64,000 bases of DNA from Olleya aquimaris. GTDB taxonomy: Bacteria; Bacteroidota; Bacteroidia; Flavobacteriales; Flavobacteriaceae. Positions within the stretch are counted from its first letter, which is position 1, and every line of letters begins with the position of its first letter. Shown here piece after piece: positions 1 through 7,670 of the stretch. Location: the NCBI RefSeq assembly GCF_003259525.1, contig NZ_QLLO01000001.1, forward strand, positions 1 to 64,000, in the 5' to 3' direction. The translations under genes and the position numbers were made by a program. The notes beneath the pieces are model-generated. The model was given only the letters and a program-made list of their open reading frames with translations, had not been told where the DNA came from and searched no databases.

Positions 1-2
1 AA

Positions 3-83
3 GAAGTCAATTCTTTATCGTTAGTGGTAACCCACAAAAACAATAAAAACACACTAATAGTTTACAACCAAAACAAAATGTAA
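3..83 (+). CDS. C-terminal tail of an unknown protein (partial at window edge)
   Basis: An open frame enters from the left edge and gives 26 residues ending NQNKM before a TAA. It is followed six bases later by a good intrinsic terminator, which is what one expects at the end of a real rightward gene. The tail has no recognisable motif, so the product cannot be named. The other two forward frames also close within 50 bases, so the choice of frame rests mainly on length and on the terminator. Confidence 0.4.
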   Translation, partial: EVNSLSLVVTHKNNKNTLIVYNQNKM

Positions 84-88
84 ACCAT

Positions 89-125
89 AAAAAAAGCCTT
101 ACTAAATTTTAGTAAGGCTTTTTTG
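89..125. terminator. Bidirectional intrinsic terminator
   Basis: AAAAAGCCTTACTAAA pairs with TTTAGTAAGGCTTTTT, giving a perfect stem flanked by A and T runs, so it can stop transcription from both sides. It sits between the rightward gene ending at 83 and the leftward gene ending at 126. Confidence 0.85.
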
Positions 126-617
126 TTATCGTAAACTATATCCTTTAGCTGCCCACCATGGATGGAGCTCTATTACTAATCGTCCTGCCTTTACCATTGG
201 ATCAGAATTTGCTAAACTATCTGCCATTTTTAATGTTGGTACATTATAAATAGTAATACCTCTTATGTCTCCATCATCACCAAAAGGTCCTGAAATATCA
301 GCATAACCTAAATCGTACATTTTGCCTAAATGTGCACGATGTTGCTTTTGTAAAATTGCAGCTTCTTCTTCATTTTGATTTCTTATTGGACCACTTTTTA
401 AAAAGGCAATAAAATACTGCTGCATAATAACGGTATCTTTTGTTTTTTCATCAACATAATCAAACGTTTCAAAACCTTTAGATTTTAAAGAATCTAGTAG
501 TTGTTTTGCTGTCTGCTTTACTTCTGTTTTTGCTTCTTTTAAAACAGGAGTTACTTCTTTTGTTTTGTTATTACAAGCCATTAACATGACCACAATAATT
601 AATACTAATCTTTTCAA
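126..617 (-). CDS. YCII-like domain lipoprotein
   Basis: Predicted outer- or periplasm-facing lipoprotein. The N terminus is a short hydrophobic stretch ending in the lipobox LMAC (Cys about residue 15), followed by a charged linker and a C-terminal domain of about 90 residues that resembles the YCII/dimeric alpha-beta barrel fold (FIAFLKSGP near the start, YADISGPFGDDG in the middle, an HPWW motif near the end). The first codon is TTG; the nearest upstream in-frame codons are ATT and a TAG stop, and the internal ATGs would destroy the signal peptide, so TTG (or ATT) must be the start. It lies 12 bases after the CYTH gene and is probably co-transcribed with it. The exact function of the YCII-like domain here is unknown. 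Confidence 0.75.
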   Translation of the reverse strand: MKRLVLIIVVMLMACNNKTKEVTPVLKEAKTEVKQTAKQLLDSLKSKGFETFDYVDEKTKDTVIMQQYFIAFLKSGPIRNQNEEEAAILQKQHRAHLGKMYDLGYADISGPFGDDGDIRGITIYNVPTLKMADSLANSDPMVKAGRLVIELHPWWAAKGYSLR

Positions 618-629
618 AATCTATTTATT

Positions 630-1097
630 TTACCACTTTTTAAATGGTGTTTTACTTAATTGCGAGTTATAATATTTTACGTCACCAGTGACTTCTTTAC
701 CCAACCATTTGGGTTTAGAAAAAGATTCTTTTTCTGAGGTTAGCTCTATTTCTGCAAGAATTAAACCTTCATTTTTTGCAAAAAATTCATCCACTTCAAA
801 GATGTGGTTATCTACTTTTACTTCATAACGTATTTTATCAATTACGCCTTTTTTACAAATTTTTAAAAGTTGTTCTGCTTCTTCTTTTGGTATTTTTCTT
901 TCCCATTCAAAACGCGACAGACCGTTTTTAGAGGATATCCCTTTTATAGTTAAAAACCCTTGTTCTCCTTTTAATCTTACTCGTACAGTTCGTCTTTTAT
1001 TTGTGCTTAAAAAACCTTGAATTATTCTGGTTTTTTTAAAAGCTTCAGCTTTAAAAGCGTTACTAGTCACTAAAAATTTGCGTTCTATTTCAATCAT
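630..1097 (-). CDS. CYTH domain protein (triphosphatase / class IV adenylate cyclase-like)
   Basis: A 155-residue single-domain CYTH protein. The family signature ExExK is present at the very start as EIERK (residues 3-7), and the alternating charged strands expected of the triphosphate tunnel follow (VRVRLKGEQGFLTIKG, then RYEVKVDNHIFEVDEF, then LAEIELTSE). CYTH proteins bind triphosphate-containing substrates with divalent metal; small bacterial members are mostly inorganic triphosphatases, and a few are cyclases. The sequence alone does not separate these activities. It is first in a two-gene leftward unit with the YCII-like lipoprotein. Confidence 0.85.
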   Translation of the reverse strand: MIEIERKFLVTSNAFKAEAFKKTRIIQGFLSTNKRRTVRVRLKGEQGFLTIKGISSKNGLSRFEWERKIPKEEAEQLLKICKKGVIDKIRYEVKVDNHIFEVDEFFAKNEGLILAEIELTSEKESFSKPKWLGKEVTGDVKYYNSQLSKTPFKKW

Positions 1098-1104
1098 GAG
1101 TTAA

Positions 1105-1205
1105 AAAGAGTTCTCGATACATTTTCATTTAAAAAATGAAAACACTCGAACTGACATTAGTATTATTTTTCTCTTTCATAGAGATTCCTGCCTACGCAGG
1201 AATTA
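1105..1205. repeat. Cluster of small inverted repeats between CYTH gene and dinB
   Basis: Two hairpins lie side by side. TTTTCATTT (1122-1130) pairs with AAATGAAAA (1134-1142) and is bracketed by GTTCTCGATAC and CTCGAACTGACA. ATTCCTGC (1184-1191) pairs with GCAGGAAT (1196-1203). Similar CTCGAACTGAC and ATTCCTGC...GCAGGAAT elements are, from memory, scattered through many flavobacterial genomes. Neither is copied elsewhere in this window. Confidence 0.6.
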
Positions 1206-1206
1206 G

Positions 1207-1214
1207 TAAATTTA
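1207..1214 (+). promoter_or_regulatory. Candidate -7 box for dinB, near-leaderless
   Basis: TAAATTTA matches seven of eight positions of the Bacteroidota TAnnTTTG box and stands only four bases before the dinB ATG. No good -33 element is seen at the usual distance. Confidence 0.35.
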
Positions 1215-1218
1215 CAAG

Positions 1219-2322
1219 ATGCAAAACGATTTACCAATAAGAAAGATTATTCATGTCGATATGGATGCATTTTATGCGTCTGTAGAGCAAATGGATAACC
1301 CAGAACTTAAAGGAAAACCATTAGCTGTTGGAGGAAGTGGAACGCGTGGTGTTGTTAGTGCTGCAAGCTATGAGGCTAGAAAATTTGGAGTGCGAAGCGC
1401 AATTAGTGGTGTTAAAGCAAGACGACTTTGTCCTGAATTAATTTTTGTACGACCACGATTTGATAGGTATACTGAAATTTCAAAAAAAATACGTGCCATT
1501 TTTTATGATTACACTGACTTGGTAGAACCTTTATCGTTAGACGAAGCCTACTTAGATGTTACCGAAAACAAAAAAGGAAACCCAAGTGCATCGCTTATTG
1601 CAGAAGAAATTAGAACTCGGATTTTTAATGAGGTAGGTTTAACCGCTTCTGCTGGAATTAGCATAAATAAATTTGTTGCTAAAGTAGCAAGTGATTACAA
1701 TAAACCTAATGGTCAAAAAACAGTAAATCCGGAGGAAGTTTTAGACTTTTTAGAAGCATTAGACATTAGAAAATTTTACGGAATTGGTAAAGTTACTGCC
1801 GAAAAAATGTACCAAAAAGGTATTTTTACTGGTCTTGATTTAAAATCTAAAACTAAAGACTATCTAGAAGCTAATTTTGGAAAATCTGGCAAGTCTTATT
1901 ATTATATTGTTAGAGGTATCCATAACAGTGAAGTCAAACCAAATAGAACCAGAAAATCTTTAGCAGCAGAACGTACGTTTAATGAAAACTTGTCTTCTGA
2001 AGTATTTATGCTAGAAAAGCTAGAACACATTGCAGAAGAGGTTGCACGACGTTTAAGCAAAAGTAAAGTGGCAGGTAAAACAGTGACTTTAAAAATAAAA
2101 TATAGCGATTTTACCTTACAAACACGAAGTAAAACGTTGCCTTATTTTATTGCAGATAAAGCTGTTATTTTAGAAACCGCTAAAGAGTTATTGTATCAAG
2201 AAAAAATGAGCAACTCTGTACGTTTATTGGGTATTTCATTATCTAATTTAAACACCGAAAAGAAAGCTAAACCAATTACAAAAGACAAAGAGGTGAGTGT
2301 GCAGTTGCGTTTTGAGTTTTAA
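1219..2322 (+). CDS. dinB: DNA polymerase IV (Y-family translesion polymerase)
   Basis: Error-prone polymerase that copies past damaged bases. The catalytic carboxylates are in place: DMDAFYASVEQ near residue 14 with the Y-family steric-gate region, and SLDEAYLDVT near residue 104. A thumb/helix-hairpin region (FYGIGKVTAEKMYQKGI) and the little-finger domain follow, and the protein ends in QLRFEF, a plausible sliding-clamp binding peptide. Length (367) is normal for the family. The gene stands alone between divergent CYTH and convergent pyk, with its own terminator after it. No LexA-type operator could be recognised. Confidence 0.95.
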   Translation: MQNDLPIRKIIHVDMDAFYASVEQMDNPELKGKPLAVGGSGTRGVVSAASYEARKFGVRSAISGVKARRLCPELIFVRPRFDRYTEISKKIRAIFYDYTDLVEPLSLDEAYLDVTENKKGNPSASLIAEEIRTRIFNEVGLTASAGISINKFVAKVASDYNKPNGQKTVNPEEVLDFLEALDIRKFYGIGKVTAEKMYQKGIFTGLDLKSKTKDYLEANFGKSGKSYYYIVRGIHNSEVKPNRTRKSLAAERTFNENLSSEVFMLEKLEHIAEEVARRLSKSKVAGKTVTLKIKYSDFTLQTRSKTLPYFIADKAVILETAKELLYQEKMSNSVRLLGISLSNLNTEKKAKPITKDKEVSVQLRFEF

Positions 2323-2328
2323 ATTAAA

Positions 2329-2358
2329 AAAACCAGTTATATTTCTATAACTGGTTTT
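2329..2358 (+). terminator. Intrinsic terminator after dinB
   Basis: AAAACCAGTTAT (2329-2340) and ATAACTGGTTTT (2347-2358) form a perfect 12-bp stem with a six-base loop, starting seven bases after the dinB stop. Confidence 0.8.
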
Positions 2359-2379
2359 AATTATAAATACTATTGTTGG

Positions 2380-2576
2380 CCATGTACTTCGACTTCGTTC
2401 AGCATGACACGTTAGCGATTACTCATTCATTTTATTTAGGAAGAAATCGTGATTACTTCGTAGTTGAAACAACATCCTTTTTTGTGCGCGCTTATGCGCA
2501 AAAAAGATATAGTGGATAGCGCGACCCTTGTGGTAACGCCCAAAAAGAGATTCTTCACTTCGTTCTGAATGACAAA
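2380..2576. repeat. Mosaic of short repeats between dinB and pyk
   Basis: The gap holds an upstream CTTCGACTTCGTTCAGCATGAC-like element, a 78-bp dispersed repeat at 2464-2541 and a final GATTCTTCACTTCGTTCTGAATGAC-type element. The CTTCGTTC(A/T)GNATGAC core therefore occurs twice here, on either side of the 78-bp repeat. TAATCGCTAACG, which directly follows the other copy of the 78-bp repeat, is also found here at 2411-2422 on the minus strand but separated by about 41 extra bases. Confidence 0.65.
2464..2541 (-). repeat. 78-bp dispersed repeat, copy 1
   Basis: Read on the minus strand it starts GGGCGTTACCACAAGGGTCG and matches 28229-28306 at about 74 of 78 positions. It contains a long imperfect hairpin, TTTTTTG-CGC-ATAA-GCG with a later CAAAAAA arm. 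It lies just downstream of pyk and could also serve as that gene's terminator. Confidence 0.85.
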
Positions 2577-4019
2577 CTAGAAACTACAACTAGTAATCTC
2601 TGTCACTCTTAACGTATTAACCATTCCTTTTTCTTGGATTGGCATAGCTGCTAAACTAATTAGCATATCTCCTACTTCTAAAAATCCTTTTTTACATGCA
2701 ATTGCGTTAACGTCTTCAATGGTTTCGTCTGTGCTAACAAACTTATCGTAATAAAAGGCTGTAACTCCCCAAAGTAAACTTAACTGTGTTAAAATACGCT
2801 TATTTGAAGTAAATACTAAAATATGCGTGTTTGGTCGCCAAGCAGAAATCTGAAAGGCTGTATAACCACTATTGGTTAATGTTGAAATAGCTTTAGCATC
2901 AATATCATTAGCCATATGCGCTGCATGATAACAAATAGATTTTGTGATGTAACGTTTAGTACGAATATGTGGTGGTGATTGTGGCACTTGGATTAAGTCC
3001 GAATCTTCTACACTTTTTATAATGTTTGACATCTGACGGATAACTTGCACTGGATAACTTCCTACACTAGTCTCTCCAGATAACATCACTGCATCTGCAC
3101 CATCCATAACACTATTGGCTACATCATTAACTTCTGCACGTGTCGGTGTTAAACTAGTAATCATGGTCTCCATCATTTGGGTAGCAATAATTACTGGTAT
3201 TCTGGCACGTTTAGCACGAAGCACTAACTTTTTTTGAACTAATGGTACTTCCTCTGCTGGGATTTCTACTCCTAAATCACCACGTGCTACCATTAAGCCG
3301 TCACAATAGGCTACAATTTTGTCTATATTTTCTACTGCTTCTGGCTTTTCAATTTTAGCTATAATTGGAATTTTATGCTCGCTATGTTTTTTAATTAGCT
3401 CTTCCAATTGCATTAAATCTTCTGCATGACGTACAAAGGATAAAGCAATCCAATCTACACCAAGTTTACATGCAAAAATAGCGTCTTCGATATCTTTTTC
3501 TGTTAAAGCAGGTTGAGAGATATTGGTGTTAGGAAGGTTTACACCTTTTTTAGATTTAAGTGGACCACCTTGTATGACTTTGGCTTTAACTTCAGATTTT
3601 TTGTCTGTTGAAACAACTTCAAAAATTAATTTCCCATCGTCCAAAAGGATGCGCTCACCTGGATTAGCGTCTTGTGGAAATTTATCGTAAGTCATGTAAA
3701 CACGTTGTTTAGTGCCTTCAAACTTTTTACCGGTTGCAAAAATAATTTCGTCTCCAGGATTTACTATAACTTCACCTTTCATGACACCAACACGAAGTTT
3801 TGGACCTTGTAAATCTCCTAAAATAGAAGCATTGTAACCAAACTCTTCGTTTAAATCTCTAATCATTTGTACACGTTCTTCAACGTCTTTATAATCTGCA
3901 TGAGAAAAGTTGATTCTAAACACATTAGCACCTTCGTCTAACATACCTTTAAGGACCTCTTTACTACTGGTTGCTGGACCTAGCGTAGCTACTATCTTTG
4001 TTTTTTTTCTTTTTGGCAT
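2577..4019 (-). CDS. pyk: Pyruvate kinase
   Basis: Converts phosphoenolpyruvate and ADP to pyruvate and ATP, the last step of glycolysis. The 480-residue protein has the N-terminal KIVATLGPAT strand, the ARGDLGVEIP loop at residues 245-254, the QMMETM segment at 281-286 and the LSGETSVG metal/substrate region near 314. The C-terminal regulatory domain is present and complete. The start codon directly abuts the stop of the upstream IPExxxVDY-like gene, so the two are co-transcribed; no transcription stop is seen other than the dispersed repeat downstream. Confidence 0.97.
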   Translation of the reverse strand: MPKRKKTKIVATLGPATSSKEVLKGMLDEGANVFRINFSHADYKDVEERVQMIRDLNEEFGYNASILGDLQGPKLRVGVMKGEVIVNPGDEIIFATGKKFEGTKQRVYMTYDKFPQDANPGERILLDDGKLIFEVVSTDKKSEVKAKVIQGGPLKSKKGVNLPNTNISQPALTEKDIEDAIFACKLGVDWIALSFVRHAEDLMQLEELIKKHSEHKIPIIAKIEKPEAVENIDKIVAYCDGLMVARGDLGVEIPAEEVPLVQKKLVLRAKRARIPVIIATQMMETMITSLTPTRAEVNDVANSVMDGADAVMLSGETSVGSYPVQVIRQMSNIIKSVEDSDLIQVPQSPPHIRTKRYITKSICYHAAHMANDIDAKAISTLTNSGYTAFQISAWRPNTHILVFTSNKRILTQLSLLWGVTAFYYDKFVSTDETIEDVNAIACKKGFLEVGDMLISLAAMPIQEKGMVNTLRVTEITSCSF

Positions 4020-4504
4020 TAGTTGAATATTAAATTGTCTTTAGATTTTAAGGTGTCTGCAGCAATACTGTATGCAGTGACAACTTGCGGAATCTTTAGA
4101 ATTTTATTTAAAATTTTTTTTTCTTTATGCTGAAACTCTGTTTCTATTTTTAACAGATAATTTACTTTTTTATATTCTGGCAACAGGTAATAATTAGTTG
4201 CTCCTGCTGTATCTTCTCCAAATAGCGAGTTTGATTGTTGCTTTAAGTTATCGTGTTGTACTTTACAAGTATTAGCTACTAAATGGTAGGTTGTTAGTTG
4301 TTTTTGATCAACCCATTCAAAAATAGAATATGCTGTACTTAGACTTGGATTGGTAACATCTTCAGATTTTCTTTTTAATTTGATGTCCAATGTTTTATTT
4401 ATTAAAAAAGCCAAACGATAATCTTCTATTACACAATGAATACCAATTAATGCGTAATACTCTTCGTCTAAAAAATCGTCTAAAGAGAGTTTTCTAACAG
4501 CCAT
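4019..4504 (-). CDS. IPExxxVDY-like conserved protein upstream of pyk
   Basis: Conserved Bacteroidota protein of unknown function. It has no signal peptide or membrane segment. A C-terminal IPQVVTAYS segment resembles the IPExxxVDY motif that gives the family its name, and the position immediately before pyk matches the usual neighbourhood of that family (from memory). A longer reading frame begins at a TTG at 4516, but the ATG at 4504 (MAVRKLSL) gives a natural start and is preferred. Its stop overlaps the first base of the pyk ORF, which points to translational coupling. The family assignment is tentative. Confidence 0.65.
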   Translation of the reverse strand: MAVRKLSLDDFLDEEYYALIGIHCVIEDYRLAFLINKTLDIKLKRKSEDVTNPSLSTAYSIFEWVDQKQLTTYHLVANTCKVQHDNLKQQSNSLFGEDTAGATNYYLLPEYKKVNYLLKIETEFQHKEKKILNKILKIPQVVTAYSIAADTLKSKDNLIFN

Positions 4505-4641
4505 TTTACTTAGCAAATTAAATGTAAATATAGCATTAAAACACTTACTTGCAGCCTATTTTACTTAAACTTAACAACAAATAGTTACGAAAACGATATA
4601 GTAAAATCTTGACTTTTAAGTTAGAAAAGGATTAGCAGCAA

Positions 4642-5388
4642 TTAAATAAATCCCGCTTTAGAAATTTGAGATTGTAAAGCAAAAAAAGCACGTTTTGAAG
4701 CTTTTTCTTCAGCTTTCTTTTTTGAAGTCGCTCTAGCTTTAGCTACAATTTTATCGTTTATGGATAGTTTTACTGAAAAATGTTTTACATCATCGTTACC
4801 TGTATCTTCATACACGTGGTAATCAAAAATCTTTTTTTCTTTTTGACACCACTCTATTAACAAGCTTTTATAACTAATAACTTTACCCTCTAATTTTTCT
4901 ATATCTACATAAGGGTTAATTACGCGTTTTTGTATGAATTTCTCACAGTATTTATAACCTCTATCTAAATAAATAGCTCCAATTAAAGCTTCAAACAAAT
5001 TTCCATGAATATTATCTCCAAATTGTCCTTTAGGTATTTTGCTTTGAACATGTTTAATTAATTCAAGATCTTTTCCTAATTCATTTAAATGCTCGCGACT
5101 AACTACTTTAGATCGCATTTTAGTTAAATACCCTTCATCACCTCCTGGTACTTCCATATACAAGTGATGGGCAATAACAGCGCTAAGCATAGCATCTCCT
5201 AAAAACTCTAACCGCTCATAATTAATGATATGACCTTTACCATCTTTTATGTTCATAGAACGATGTGTAAAAGCAGTTTGGTAATGCTTAATTGTTTTAG
5301 GTTTAAACTTTAAGATTTTAGAAATGGACATAAAAAAATCCCCATGGTCTTTAGACTGGGAATTAAATATGTTTCGAATGCGCTTCAT
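4642..5388 (-). CDS. rnc: Ribonuclease III
   Basis: Double-strand-specific endoribonuclease used in rRNA and mRNA processing. The signature ERLEFLGDAMLSAVI is present near residue 59, with the second acidic cluster in NLFEALIGAIYLDRG near residue 130. A double-stranded RNA binding domain fills the C-terminal 75 residues (KSLLIEWCQKEKK through KKKAEEKASKRA). At 248 residues it is slightly longer than the E. coli enzyme because of an N-terminal extension of about 20 residues. It begins eight bases after fabF and ends the acpP-fabF-rnc unit. Confidence 0.96.
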   Translation of the reverse strand: MKRIRNIFNSQSKDHGDFFMSISKILKFKPKTIKHYQTAFTHRSMNIKDGKGHIINYERLEFLGDAMLSAVIAHHLYMEVPGGDEGYLTKMRSKVVSREHLNELGKDLELIKHVQSKIPKGQFGDNIHGNLFEALIGAIYLDRGYKYCEKFIQKRVINPYVDIEKLEGKVISYKSLLIEWCQKEKKIFDYHVYEDTGNDDVKHFSVKLSINDKIVAKARATSKKKAEEKASKRAFFALQSQISKAGFI

Positions 5389-5396
5389 TCGGGTAA

Positions 5397-6647
5397 CTAA
5401 TCTAATTTTTTAAACAATACACAAGCGTTGTGACCTCCAAATCCAAAAGTATTGCTCATAGCAACTTTTATGTTTCTTTTTTGAGGTGTGTTTAAAGTTA
5501 AGTTTAGTTCAGCGTCTATATTTTCGTCTACTGTTGTATGGTTAATAGTTGGTGGTACAATACCGTGTTCCATTGCTAATATAGCAGCAATAGACTCTAC
5601 AGCTCCTGCAGCACCTAACAAATGACCAGTCATAGACTTGGTAGAATTAATATTAATAGTTTTAGCATGTTCGCCAAAAACTTCTTTAATGGCTTTTAAT
5701 TCTGCGACATCACCTAATGGTGTAGACGTACCGTGTGTGTTGATATGGTCTACATCTTCTGGTTTTAATCCAGCATTTTCAAGACAATTTTTCATAACAG
5801 CAATAACGCCAATTCCGTCAGGATGTGGTGCTGTCATGTGGTACGCATCAGAAGATAATCCGCCTCCTAAAACCTCAGCATAAATTTTTGCGCCTCTAGC
5901 TTTAGCATGCTCATACTCTTCTAATATAATAGCTCCTGCACCTTCACCTAAAACAAAACCATCTCTAGTAGCATCAAAAGGTCTTGATGCAGTTTCCGGA
6001 CTGTCGTTTCTAGTTGATAAAGCATGCATAGCATTAAATCCTCCCATTCCTGCAATAGTTACTGCAGCTTCACTACCTCCTGTTACAATAACATCACAAT
6101 GTCCTAAACGAATATAGTTTAAAGCATCAATCATTGCGTTAGCAGAAGATGCGCAAGCAGATACAGTAGTATAGTTTGGACCCATAAAACCATTTTTTAT
6201 CGAAATGTTTCCTGGAGCAATATCTGCAATCATTTTTGGTATGAAAAAAGGATTAAATCTTGGTGTTCCGTCTCCTTCAGCATAATTTAATACCTCGTTT
6301 TGAAACGTTTCTAAACCACCAATTCCTGCTCCCCAAATAACGCCAACTCTAAGTTTGTTGACCTTATCTAAATCAAGGTTTGAGTCCGCAATAGCCTCGT
6401 CTGACGCGACCATTGCGTACTGTGTAAACCTATCCATTTTTCGTGCTTCTTTTCTATCAAGAAAATCTGTAGCTACGAAGTTTTTTAACTCGCAAGCAAA
6501 GTTAGTTTTAAACTTTTCAGTGTCAAAATAAGTAATTGGTGCAGCACCACTTTTACCACTAATAAGACCAGACCAATACTCGTCTTTAGTGTTTCCAATT
6601 GGTGTTAATGCTCCTAAACCTGTAACTACTACTCGCTTAAGTTCCAT
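5397..6647 (-). CDS. fabF: 3-oxoacyl-ACP synthase II
   Basis: Condenses malonyl-ACP with a growing acyl-ACP in fatty-acid elongation. The catalytic triad is visible: Cys165 in TVSACASSANA, His in NTHGTSTPLGD and His in TKSMTGHLLGAAG. The nucleophile-elbow and C-terminal GFGGHNACVLF motif of KAS II enzymes are intact. Length (416) is typical. It follows acpP by 12 bases, the classical arrangement that supplies the carrier and the elongating enzyme together. Confidence 0.97.
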   Translation of the reverse strand: MELKRVVVTGLGALTPIGNTKDEYWSGLISGKSGAAPITYFDTEKFKTNFACELKNFVATDFLDRKEARKMDRFTQYAMVASDEAIADSNLDLDKVNKLRVGVIWGAGIGGLETFQNEVLNYAEGDGTPRFNPFFIPKMIADIAPGNISIKNGFMGPNYTTVSACASSANAMIDALNYIRLGHCDVIVTGGSEAAVTIAGMGGFNAMHALSTRNDSPETASRPFDATRDGFVLGEGAGAIILEEYEHAKARGAKIYAEVLGGGLSSDAYHMTAPHPDGIGVIAVMKNCLENAGLKPEDVDHINTHGTSTPLGDVAELKAIKEVFGEHAKTININSTKSMTGHLLGAAGAVESIAAILAMEHGIVPPTINHTTVDENIDAELNLTLNTPQKRNIKVAMSNTFGFGGHNACVLFKKLD

Positions 6648-6659
6648 AAATTATTGTGC

Positions 6660-6893
6660 TTATTTAGCAGCTTCAATATAAGATACAGCTTGACCTACTG
6701 TTGCAATGTTTTCTGCTTGGTCGTCTGGAATCTGGATATCAAATTCTTTTTCAAATTCCATGATTAATTCTACAGTGTCTAATGAATCTGCTCCTAAGTC
6801 GTTAGTGAAGCTAGCTTCAGTTACAACTTCGTTTTCATCAACACCTAATTTGTCTACGATAATCGCTTTTACTCTTGATGCAATGTCTGACAT
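6660..6893 (-). CDS. acpP: Acyl carrier protein
   Basis: Small acidic carrier of the growing fatty acid. The 4'-phosphopantetheine attachment serine is Ser37 in the signature [13 protein letters not shown]. At 77 residues it is of standard length. It heads the leftward unit acpP-fabF-rnc and is divergent from purN. Confidence 0.98.
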   Translation of the reverse strand: MSDIASRVKAIIVDKLGVDENEVVTEASFTNDLGADSLDTVELIMEFEKEFDIQIPDDQAENIATVGQAVSYIEAAK

Positions 6894-6924
6894 AATTTTA
6901 ATTTTTTTAGTTTTAATTAAGTGG

Positions 6925-6932
6925 CAAAAATA
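6925..6932 (-). promoter_or_regulatory. Candidate -7 box for acpP-fabF-rnc
   Basis: On the minus strand this reads TATTTTTG, a full match to TAnnTTTG, about 32 bases before the acpP start. No TTTG-like -33 element is evident at 19 bases upstream. Confidence 0.4.
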
Positions 6933-7075
6933 AAAAACTTTAATTTAAAACACACGATTAGTTAAAAAATGTGCTACTAATTTAATTATTTAAATTGAAG
7001 AATTTTGGTTTTAGCCTGTAATTGTTAATAATTATTGCTTTTTTTGTTTGAAGATTTTAACATTGAAACTAGAAA

Positions 7076-7642
7076 ATGAAACGTGTAGTAATTTTTGCGT
7101 CCGGAAGCGGAAGTAATGCTGAAAATTTAATAAGGTTTTTTCAAAATAGCGACAATGCGTCTGTTATTCAGGTACTAACTAACAATCCTCATGCCAAAGT
7201 ATTAGAGCGTTGTAAAAAACTGAAAGTTAGCGCGTTATCATTTAACAAAATAGCATTTACCGAAACGGAAGATGTCTTAAACATCCTTAAATCATCCAAT
7301 CCAGATCTTATTGTATTAGCAGGTTTTTTATGGAAATTTCCTGAAAATATTATTAAACAATTTCCAAATAAGGTGATAAATATTCATCCTGCTTTACTTC
7401 CAAAATTTGGTGGAAAAGGCATGTACGGGATGCATGTTCATGAAGCAGTTGTAGCTAATAAAGAAACCGAAACAGGGATAACAATTCATTACGTAAATGA
7501 ACATTATGACGAAGGAACGATAATTTTTCAAGCAAAATGTGATGTTTTAACGTCAGATTCTGCTCAAGATGTTGCTGAAAAAATACATACATTAGAAATG
7601 GAACATTTTCCGAAAGTGGTAGAGAAACTATTGAAAAATTAA
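7076..7642 (+). CDS. purN: Phosphoribosylglycinamide formyltransferase
   Basis: Third step of purine synthesis: transfers a formyl group from 10-formyltetrahydrofolate to glycinamide ribonucleotide. The N-terminal phosphate loop ASGSGSNAENL, the catalytic NIHPALLPKFGGKGMYG block (His near residue 104) and the late HYVNEHYDEGTII segment with the catalytic Asp are all present. Length (188) fits. The gene is divergent from acpP and is followed 28 bases later by the RNase H gene. Confidence 0.96.
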   Translation: MKRVVIFASGSGSNAENLIRFFQNSDNASVIQVLTNNPHAKVLERCKKLKVSALSFNKIAFTETEDVLNILKSSNPDLIVLAGFLWKFPENIIKQFPNKVINIHPALLPKFGGKGMYGMHVHEAVVANKETETGITIHYVNEHYDEGTIIFQAKCDVLTSDSAQDVAEKIHTLEMEHFPKVVEKLLKN

Positions 7643-7670
7643 ATAATTTCCGCTTTTGTAGTAATGAAAG

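Noticed and set aside
5638-5883. 81-residue rightward frame within fabF
   Set aside because: Shadow of the conserved FabF coding strand with no start signal or domain.
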